A stretch of 64,000 nucleotides of DNA from Rhizomys pruinosus (taxonomy: Eukaryota; Chordata; Mammalia; Rodentia; Spalacidae): NCBI GenBank assembly GCA_009823505.1, contig VZQC01007982.1:6138946-6202945 (forward strand). The letters are read 5' to 3'. This document shows, one piece after another, positions 56,566-64,000 of this stretch; positions within the stretch are counted from its first letter, which is position 1; the number at the start of each line of letters is the position of its first letter. The translations under genes were made by a program, and so were the position numbers. The notes below the pieces were generated by a model that worked only from the letters and a program-made list of their open reading frames with translations, did not search any database and had not been told where the DNA came from.

Positions 56566-57536
56566 AATAACAGATTATTTATATTTTAATCATAATTGAC
56601 TCTTTGCTGCATTTTCCTGCAATTATCATGATTTGAACCATATTTAGACCCACCCCCTGTCTGTAGCCCCCATTTCCGCTCCCACTGGTGGATTTCATAG
56701 ATTCTGTCACGTGTCGTTAAGGCTCATCCATTCAATTTGTCTCTCCAGATCTTTCTTCTATCTGATCATCTTCGATGGTGCAAACATTCATGCTCACTTC
56801 TCCAGTCACACCCAGTTTCCTGCGTAAGAACAATGATTCAGTTCCTGACTCCTCCATAATCTTTCTCTCTCACCTTTCCTCATACAGCACAATGGCTAAG
56901 TATTATCTCAGTGGGTTCTTCACCTTTATTAAATAGCGTTGCCTCTTCATCTGTTGAAATCCACTAGGAACTGGACATTCTTGAGACTGTCGAATTGCTG
57001 CGCAATATAGCAAGGTTTTTCCTAAGTTAGAGATGGACTAAAATGCTACTATCTTCCCATCCCAGTTCGGTTTATCTCCGATAGCATTCAGCGTATTGTC
57101 GCTCATAGCACTGGCTTTCAGGTAGCGGGCGGTTTTCTCTTTAGTCTCATTTCTCTTTCCCTTGTTCCTCCCCAGGCTGCGAGATTGTGTCTTCGTTGGC
57201 CCAGTCGCAAAGGATTTCTTAGTTTTGGGTCTGGGAGAGGCAGTACGAGAAAGGGGAGGCTGAGTGAATCATTATATCCTGCATGGGCTGATACGTGTGT
57301 GAGAGGAACATCTACCAAACACTTGAGATATTGAGCCTCGCTGAGGGGTCTTTACTACCTGTTGGCAAACAAGATTAAGTTTGGAACCGAAATGTGGCTG
57401 GGGGCTGCAGCAAACTTTTCTTTAGCAGGAATTAGAAACTTTACAGGACAAGCATGGCTCTAGATAGGCGAAGCGGGAGGCGAGGGACCAGAGAGGAGGT
57501 AGGTTAGATATGGCGAGAAAACATGACACACCTATA

Positions 57537-57765
57537 CGGGGCTGGAGAGACGGCCTAACGGTTGGAGTTGCCGAACATACTGCTCTTGCAGAGGACCTGG
57601 GTTCAGTACCCCAGCACCCACATGGCAGCGCTAAGAACCGTCTTTTGACTCCACCGTCCCAGGGGAATCCGACGCCCTCTTCTGACTCCGCAGCATTAAG
57701 CACGACACGGGTGCACAGACCTATATGCAGAACAGTACATTCATACACGATAAAAAAAAAAAGAC
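57537..57765 (+). repeat. B2 SINE (block A')
   Basis: GGGGCTGGAGAGACGGCCTA to ATTCATACACGATAAAA. Error-rich copy of 49,758-49,970. Confidence 0.88.
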
Positions 57766-57889
57766 AATATACTACAAGTAGAGGCAGGAAAGGGTTGTTT
57801 GTTTGTTGGTTGTGTTGGTTGGTTGGTTGAATAACCAAAGCGTTCAGGGATGGTGGTGTATCTTGTAGTCCTGGCAAATCCAAAGGAGG

Positions 57890-58125
57890 CTTTTATTTAT
57901 TTCTGTATGTGTATGAATGTACTGTCTGCATGCAGGTTTGTGCACCTGTGTCGTGCAATGCCGCAGAGGTCAGAAGAGGGTCTCAGATTCCCCTGGAACT
58001 GGAGTTCTCCTGTAATTGGAGTTTCAGACAGTTTTCGGCCGCCATGTGGGTGCTGGGGATCGAACCCGGGTCCTCTGTAAGAGCGGTCGGCGCTCTTAAC
58101 CGCTAGGCCATCTCTCCAGCCTCCA
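57890..58125 (-). repeat. B2 SINE, complete
   Basis: TTTATTTATTTCTGTATGTG to GGCCATCTCTCCAGCCTCC. It resumes the B2 that breaks off at 52,490 and 54,413, and leads into unique sequence near STRA8 exon 2. Confidence 0.93.
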
Positions 58126-58503
58126 AAATACTATTCTTAAAATTGGAAAAATCATAGAAAGTGGAACCCAGGTCTACTCAGCTTTCAACAGACTGTGAAG
58201 GACAAGCTTTCAAGGTATGGTGCTGCCCTTGACCAAAGAAACGACCAAGTATCTGGTGAATGCTTGCACTGTACTGGAGCCTTCCTGGAGCATGCCCCAG
58301 AGCCCCTCAACTGAAAGTCCAAAGTAGATGGATGGCTTCAGTGAGAAACTTGGGTCACCTGTGGCTTACTGTGTGTCTTTTTGGTGATAGTCACCTTTTA
58401 TTTGAGAGCTAGCTCCTTGCTGTCTGCTTTGTCTGTCTTCCATTTTCCCTTAATGTGGTATCTATACTATGGAAGGTAAAAGGAGGGATAATATTTGTTG
58501 CAG
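58126..58503. other. Unique end of STRA8 intron 1
   Basis: No repeat recognised. Ends in AATATTTGTTGCAG, the exon 2 acceptor, with a rather weak pyrimidine tract. Confidence 0.6.
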
Positions 58504-58704
58504 ATTATAATGGCAACCCCAGGAGAAGGCAGAAGACCCAGCTACAATGCAGAAACACCCCAGGGGCTGGCACCTGTGCAGCGTCTGGAATCTCGCTTGG
58601 CCCGCAGACGTCTGTCCCAGGCCCGGCATCGAGCCACCCTGGTGGGGCTCTTCAACAACCTAAGGAAGATGGTTTACTCCCAGTCTGATCTCACAGCCAC
58701 AAAG
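58504..58704 (+). CDS. STRA8: STRA8 exon 2 (start codon exon)
   Basis: The acceptor TTTGTTGCAG is followed by six untranslated bases (ATTATA), then ATGGCAACCCCAGGAGAAGG. The upstream in-frame TTG codons lie in the intron, so the ATG at 58,510 is the start. Ends SDLTATK with donor GTACAG, phase 0. Encodes the basic region and helix 1. Confidence 0.93.
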
Positions 58705-61446
58705 GTACAGGGACTTGGGTGTGGGGGAGACATTTCTATATATGATGAGACTGTGGGGTGAGGTAAGGACTGGCCTGGAGCTGCCAACTCTGCTGGCCTG
58801 CCAGAGGGCTGGACTTGGGTGTGATCAATGGGCGGTTCTTAATGTCCCATGGTGCTTGCCTCCTGCGGCCACTACTGCTGCCCATAGGAAAAATGTCAAA
58901 GTCAGGCCTGACCTACCAGCAGCAGACCAATCTGACATAAGAAGGCAAATGATGGGTCTGAGGGCGACATCTGCTTACTCAGGGACTCTAGTGCCTGTCC
59001 TGTTCGAGGGCAGCAGCCAACCTCCAGCCGATTCTCCAGGACAGTCTAATCCACCCAAACACACACACAGACACACACATACACTACACTACACTGTACA
59101 CATATGCACACACCATAGGCGTACATACATGTACCATACCACTGCCACATATACATGTACACACATGCATGCTTAGGGCACATCTGCACACAGCAGTTCT
59201 CTTCCTACTCCAGGCCTGACTCTCCACGATCATCCGGCTTCCTGAGTTGTCTGTGGTCCTGTGCTGACTCCCAGCTCGTCGGCTTCCTTCCTGGGATGGC
59301 ACCTTCAGCAAACAGCACTTGAGCCTTTAGGGTTTTCTGCTTCTGGAACTCCTAGAGAATTTTGATGGTGATGAGGGGGAGGGGCGGGTAAACACAGAAG
59401 CATTCCTGAACAGGCCCAGGCCTTTGTGTAAATTATAGCAAAATGGCTGCTGAGCACTCTTGTCCAGGGCTCCAGTCGGCACTGCTTCTGTCCCCAACTG
59501 AAGAAGTCCCAACAGAATCCTGACCTGCTGTTAGAAGGGTAGGGTGCTGGTGAGGGTAGAGGAAAGCCAAGTTGAGGAACTCGGTACACAGGAGTGGCTG
59601 GCATTGCCAGGGCCTCTCAGCTGAGGGCAACGCCCTCCCAGGAGCCTAGCTTTGCCCCACAGCCACCAAATAAAGAGGTGCTTGTTTTGTGCTTCTGGGG
59701 TACCTAAAAAACCTAAATCCTTTGTCAATGACCAATGGAGAAGTGTGTCTGAACTAGCAGGGCAAGGAATCAGAAAACAAGTACCCAGGGCCTCACTGTA
59801 AGGCTTACAAGTTAATTCAGAGGAAATCCACAGGCACTCCCTAGGTTGACTTTGTGCTTTTGCGAATAATAGAATGACCAGTAACTAGTTTCAGTGGATG
59901 GAGAAGGCAAGGTACTTCTGACCATCAGTTACATCTGTTACACAGGGAAGGTCCAAGTGGCTGTCTCACAGGCCTGAGATAGGTCTACCAAGGCAGTATA
60001 TGAAAAGATACATTGGTTTTTTTGGTCTTTTCCAGACAGGGTCTCCCTGTAGCCCCAGCTGTCCTGGAACTCACTCTGTAGACCAGGCTGGCCTTGAACT
60101 CACAAAGATCTGCCTGCCTCTGCCTCCCAAGTGCTAGGATTAAAGGCGTGCACCACCACGTCCGGCTTGAAAAGATACATTAATTACATTAGAGTCTTAA
60201 AACCTAGGATAATTGTTTCCCAGCATACCTTATTTCTTCCCTACATCTCTAGTCCTACCATTGTCATTTTATAGACCAAGAGACTGAACATTATCTGCCC
60301 TGAATGTCTCAGCCAGAAGTGGTTTAGAACCCGACTGTTCATTGTGTTCTTTCTTTCTGTTTCCTGAGGGACAATCCAGGATTCAGCATGAAGAAAGAGT
60401 TGTTCTATAAGAATGATGTGTAAAAAAAAAAAAAAAAGAATGATGTGTAATAAGATCATATTGGCAAACTCCAAGTTTGCCATAATAAAATACCAAAACT
60501 GGGGTGGCTTAAAACAACAGCAATTAAATGACATGAATCCAGAGGTTCAAGATCGAGGTAGTCACAAGGTAACGCTCCGTCTGACAACTTCAGTGGGTAA
60601 TCCTTTCTGCCTCTCCTAGCTTCTGGAATTTTCTAGCAATTCCTGAGATTCCCTGGCTTGTAGAGGCATCACTGTAGCCACACAGAGTCTTCCTGCTTTC
60701 ACATCTCTCTGCGTGACTGCTCTGTCTCTGTGCCCACAGTTCTCCTTTTCCTAAGGACATCAGTCAAAGTGAATTGGGATTTCATTTTAATATGATTACC
60801 CTATTCCAAAAATATGTCACATTCAGAGATGCCCAGGGTAAGGACTCGACATATCTTTTTCTTAGGGTAAGGGTGGTGGGAGACAGTTCAGCCAGAGAAA
60901 AAAGTCCTGAGAAAGCCTACCAAAAGCATTCCAGGGAGTGAACAAGATGGCCAGGAAGGTAAAGGGATTTTCCATCAAGCCTCATGACCTGAGTTCAAGC
61001 CCCAGAACCCATTTGGTGGAAGGAGAGAGTCAGCTCCTGAAAGCTGTCCCCGACCTCCACGTACACCTAGCAAGAGTCCCCCACCCCCAATAAAATAAAT
61101 AAATGTAAAAAAAAAAGAGATGAAATCATATGAATAAACATTCTGGCTTCTCTAGCGTTGCACAGCTGGAGCTGAAGTCTAGCTCTGGGTCACTGCGCAA
61201 GCCCAGAGTTGACGTTCAGCCGGCTCTGCATCCTTAGCATGCATTTCATCTGAAAGCAACCTGTATTTCTGCAGGATAGCAGTAGCCCTCTGGATGCAAT
61301 TTGCTTCCAAATACTTTAGTGTTTCAGTGAGAACTCATTTCTAGAATACACATGAGACTCCCTGCATTCCTATCCTTTCCACTGACAAGGTCAACTATGT
61401 GACTCTGCATTTGAGGGAGTACAGACTGGAGGGGGAGGTTTCCTGG

Positions 61447-61485
<39 letters not shown>

Positions 61486-62098
61486 ACAAATCTCCAGAGG
61501 GAAAAGCTGTGCTCTCAACAGTGTCTGTCTGTGTTCTCAGTGGCAGGTCCTGAATAAGACGAAGAGCCATATTCGAGAATTGGAAAAAACCCTGGATAAT
61601 TTGCTGAAACTCAAAGGCAAGAGACTCCTCCCCAAGGAAGGCTGGTTTGGGTGTTCTATCGAAGGCATGGATTAGGCTACGCAGAATTAACAAATACTTA
61701 TTAAGAACCCACTTTACATAGGCCACTATAACTGGCCCCCGTCCCTAGGGAACTTGCGATCTGGCAGGATGGGCAGGGGTCCTCAGGTAGTATGGGTTTG
61801 ATGAGTTTCCTAGCGAAAGTGAGGCACCTGACCTCACTTTCACATACCAGGAGGGAAGTGGATCAGTGCTTGGCCCATGCTCTCCCATCATGTCTAGAAG
61901 GAAAGCAGGAAATGGACTCTAGACTCCAATACTGAACTCGAGCCACATAGACGAGGGAGACCCAACTGAGCCTGATTTTTCCTTTGTGACTCTTGCCCTC
62001 ACCTCTCTCATAGAATCCTTCAACTTACAAGATGGGAATGCCAGCAGCCTAGAGGAGCTCAAGGAAGAATATTCCAGAATGTATTCTGAGAACGAGAG
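58510..62098 (+). CDS. STRA8: STRA8, first three coding exons (gene continues past right edge)
   Basis: The exons join in frame: ATG at 58,510, 65 codons to 58,704; 61,541-61,616; 62,014-62,098. I recognise STRA8 from LSQARHRATLVGLFNNLRK and the following segments. It is the retinoic-acid-induced, germ-cell nuclear factor that works with MEIOSIN to switch on meiotic genes. The seen part holds an arginine-rich basic stretch (about residues 28-42) followed by helix 1, with helix 2 in the second coding exon: the bHLH-like domain. The acidic middle and C-terminal parts are encoded beyond the window. No stop or frameshift is present. Intron 3 uses a GC donor. Confidence 0.94.
58705..60010. other. 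STRA8 intron 2, left part
   Basis: Mostly unique. A CA-rich stretch lies at 59,056-59,175. No exon recognised. Confidence 0.5.
60018..60166 (-). repeat. B1 SINE
   Basis: GTCTTTTCCAGACAGGGTCT to CACCACCACGTCCGGC. Flanked by AAAAGATACATT on both sides, a target-site duplication. Confidence 0.96.
60167..60940. other. STRA8 intron 2, middle
   Basis: A tandem GAATGATGTGTAA pair surrounds an A-run near 60,411-60,449. Otherwise nothing recognised. Confidence 0.5.
60940..61118 (+). repeat. B3/B2-type SINE, old
   Basis: GAACAAGATGGCCAGGAAGG, CATGACCTGAGTTCAAGCCC, and AATAAATAAATG at the end. Confidence 0.7.
61449..61481. repeat. (AC)n microsatellite
   Basis: About 16 AC units, 60 bases upstream of STRA8 exon 3. 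Confidence 0.95.
61541..61616 (+). CDS. STRA8: STRA8 exon 3
   Basis: The acceptor GTGTTCTCAG is followed by WQVLNKTKSHIRELEKTLDN and LLKLK, then one base of the next codon. The next intron starts GCAAGA; no GT donor fits nearby. Encodes helix 2 of the bHLH-like domain, with leucines at regular spacing. Confidence 0.92.
61617..62013 (+). other. STRA8: STRA8 intron 3, GC-AG type
   Basis: Begins GCAAGA after CAAAG and ends TCATAG. Otherwise unique, with no repeat recognised. Confidence 0.75.
62014..62098 (+). CDS. STRA8: STRA8 exon 4
   Basis: The acceptor CTCTCATAG is followed by AA, completing a Glu codon, then SFNLQDGNASSLEELKEEYS and RMYSENE. Donor GTGAGA after AG, phase 2. This segment is highly conserved in STRA8. 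Confidence 0.92.
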
Positions 62099-62700
62099 GT
62101 GAGATGTGGAGAGCATCAGGAGAATGGGGGTCTGTTGTCTTCACTGGCAGCACTCAAGGCTGAATTACAGCAGCCTAGAAGGTGGTGTATACAGGATCAT
62201 GAGTGCCACTCATCCAGCAGCAGCTGTCCTGTTCTGTCTGTTCAACTGTTCTCCTTTATCCTAACAACACAGCTCAGATGTTTCCCTAAATGAGCCACGC
62301 CTATTCTAGAAGAGGCAGAAAGTCCAGAAAAACCTTAAAATACATAACATCTCACCTGTCAGCGAAAATCAGTGTTAACTTTGAAAACCATCTACCCATC
62401 TGGTATCAATTTTACACACTACTTTAGAGGCATGGAATCATAATGTTTCCATATTTTATATATTATATCTTGTATGTTATATGTATATATTACTCAACTA
62501 ATGAATTTATTTATATGAAAATGAAGAAAGTACAAATCTTGGTCTTTTTAAATTTCAAAGACCAGTTAGACTTCAGAGAGGAAACATAGTCCGAGTCTCT
62601 GAGGGAGCTTCAAAACACTTGCTTTTAGTGTTTACCAAAAGCCATGAAGTGTTTTCTAGGGTTTTTGGATGTGGACACCTGTGACTTTTGCTTTCCTCTC
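62099..62700. other. STRA8 intron 4, no repeat recognised
   Basis: AT-rich near 62,440-62,520. No further exon seen. Confidence 0.5.
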
Positions 62701-62707
62701 TGCCTGT

Positions 62708-62867
62708 ACTTTTTTTTTTTTTTTGTCTTTTCAAGACAGGGTCTCCTTATAGCCCCAGCTGTCCTGGAACTCGCTCTGTAGGCCAGGCTGGCCTTGAACT
62801 CACAAGGATCTGCCTGCCTTTGCCTCCCGAGTGCTGGGATTAAAGGCGTGCGCCCCACGCCTGGCCT
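62708..62867 (-). repeat. B1 SINE
   Basis: TTTTGTCTTTTCAAGACAGG to GCGTGCGCCCCACGCCTGGC. Flanked by TGCCTGTACTTTTTT on both sides, a clear target-site duplication. Confidence 0.96.
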
Positions 62868-62879
62868 GCCTGTACTTTT

Positions 62880-63430
62880 TTATCTGAAAATTTTTATTGG
62901 ATTTTTGCAATTTTCATACAATTATAATTTGATAGTATTTAGATCCCCTCTCTTATCCACAACTCCTCTTATTGCCCCACAATTTAATATACTCTATATA
63001 TGAAGGCCAGAGTGTCAAATTTGTATCCCCAAATGTCCCTTAGTATGGGTCTATCCACTGGAGCCTGGTTAACCTAACCAAAGTCCCATCATTGAAGAGA
63101 CAGTCTCTCCCCTCCCAGCGGCCATTGGTTGCCGAAACTTCCTTAGGTTGGGTTGGGATTTCTTACCTACTTCCCCATATGTATGCTGTAATTTTGTATG
63201 GTTTGAGCATGCGTGATGCTTACGTATCCACCACCTCTGACTCTTACAGTCCTTCTGCCCCCACTTCGGCAATGACTTCTGAGCCTTGGGAGGCAGAAGT
63301 TTGATATAAACATCCTGTTCAGGAGTAAGTGCTCTGAACCTGTTGGCCAGTTGTTGGTCTCTGTGTTAATCACCGTATGCTGCATAAGGAAATTTCTCTA
63401 GTAAGAGCTGAGAGATGATCATTTTTTTCC
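62880..63430 (-). mobile_element. L1 (Lx-like) 3'UTR
   Basis: Plus strand GATTTTTGCAATTTTCATAC, GGTCTATCCACTGGAGCCTG, CCACCTCTGACTCTTACAGT and TTGTTGGTCTCTGTGTTAAT follow the familiar reverse pattern of rodent Lx L1 3' ends. Confidence 0.8.
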
Positions 63431-63473
63431 CTTCTGGTAACACACATTGCACATTTCAGCATTAATCCATGGG

Positions 63474-63625
63474 ACCTCTTTTTGAGACAGGGTCTCCCTG
63501 TACCCCACCTAGCCTGAAACTCACTATGTAGACTCACAGGATGGCCTTGAATTCACAGAGATTTGCTTGCCTCTGCCTCCCAAGTGCTGGGATTAAAGGT
63601 AGGTATGTGCCGCCACATCCAGCCT
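63474..63625 (-). repeat. B1 SINE
   Basis: TCTTTTTGAGACAGGGTCTC to GTGCCGCCACATCCAGCC. Confidence 0.95.
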
Positions 63626-63679
63626 GTCAATGTGAGATTTTAGAATTAATAAAGTTTGGTTTTAGGAAATTGAATGCCC

Positions 63680-63938
63680 CTGGGTAAGACACATATATGC
63701 TTAGTATTGTCATTTCTTCTTGGTAGATTTTTCCCTTTAATGAGTATGAAATGAGCTTCCCTGTCTCTTTTGACAAATTTTATTCTAAAGTCTATTTTGT
63801 CAGATATTAGAATAGCTACACCTGCTTCTTTCTTAGTACCATCTGCTTAGAATATCTTTTTCTATCCTTTCAGCCTAAGGTAGTATCAGTCATTGTTGGT
63901 GAGGTACATTTCTTGGACGCAGCAAATTAATGGATCTT
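63680..63938 (-). mobile_element. L1 ORF2 fragment
   Basis: TTTTGTCAGATATTAGAATA and CACCTGCTTCTTTCTTAG match the reverse of the endonuclease part of L1 ORF2. It may belong to the same L1 as the 3'UTR to its left, with an internal deletion. Confidence 0.7.
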
Positions 63939-63939
63939 T

Positions 63940-64000
63940 TTTTTGGTCTTTTTGAGACACGGTCTCCCTGTAACCCCAGCTGTCCTGAAACTTGCTATGT
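63940..64000 (-). repeat. B1 SINE, cut by the window edge
   Basis: TTTTTGGTCTTTTTGAGACACGG and CTGTAACCCCAGCTGTCC. Confidence 0.93.

Larger units (their letters stand above)
54415..57885. repeat. Duplicated block A' (second copy, error-rich)
   Basis: Begins and ends inside B2 sequence: at 54,413 a B2 jumps to the L1 segment, and at about 57,885 the B1-like piece jumps back to a B2 tail. This is typical of repeat-mediated misassembly. Confidence 0.82.
39806..58503 (+). other. STRA8: STRA8 intron 1 (inflated by repeats and duplicated assembly)
   Basis: Runs from the exon 1 donor to the TTTGTTGCAG acceptor. It holds an L1, many SINEs and the second duplicated block. The true length is probably several kb shorter. 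This depends on the exon 1 call. Confidence 0.6.

Noticed and set aside
57422..57883. 153-codon minus-strand ORF
   Set aside because: It is made of an antisense B2 and flanking error-rich sequence. Similar PGTGV/PCGCWG peptides recur wherever a B2 lies.
58715..59176. 153-codon ORF after STRA8 exon 2
   Set aside because: It is intronic, starts within the intron and ends in CA-rich repeat translation. No conserved protein pattern.
63060..63310. A later STRA8 exon between 62,100 and the right edge
   Set aside because: The sequence there is B1 and L1. I found no segment encoding the conserved continuation after YSEN.

Overview
The window is nuclear DNA from a muroid rodent. It is dense in B1, B2, B3, B4/ID SINEs, rodent L1 and a betaretrovirus-like ERV, and its genes have GT-AG introns, a CpG island and mammalian proteins. 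The B1 and B2 sequences do not look like the usual mouse or rat subfamilies, so I name no species.

Two real genes are present, head to head in the order known from mouse chromosome 6. WDR91 is on the minus strand (1,860-9,303): its first six coding exons, 297 codons, with a CpG-island promoter at about 9,050-10,250. The WD40 part lies beyond the left edge. STRA8 is on the plus strand: a CCAAT-rich promoter and probable non-coding exon 1 ending at 39,805, then coding exons at 58,504-58,704, 61,541-61,616 and 62,014-62,098. The rest lies beyond the right edge. WDR91 works in endosome maturation. STRA8 is the retinoic-acid-induced switch for meiosis. They are neighbours and are not known to share a function.

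The space between them is repeats: 10.2-30.6 kb holds an ERV block twice, 31-39 kb SINEs and an ID-derived minisatellite, 40-42.4 kb SINEs, 42.4-48.1 kb a long L1 on the minus strand, and 48.1-58.1 kb SINEs and a GATA microsatellite, again largely present twice.

Much of the apparent length is probably an assembly artefact. About 9.7-20.49 kb is repeated collinearly at 20.58-30.84 kb, and 47.1-52.49 kb is repeated in two pieces at 52.5-57.9 kb. One of each pair is rich in single-base indels, and each set is punctuated by a lone N (20,488 and 52,492). Two SINEs present in one copy and absent at a clean empty site in the other suggest that the copies are the two alleles of one locus.

The most notable gene-level signals are a U12-type AT-AC intron in WDR91, a GC-AG intron in STRA8, and retinoic-acid-element-like and DMRT1-like sites in the STRA8 promoter. 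I found no previously undescribed system.
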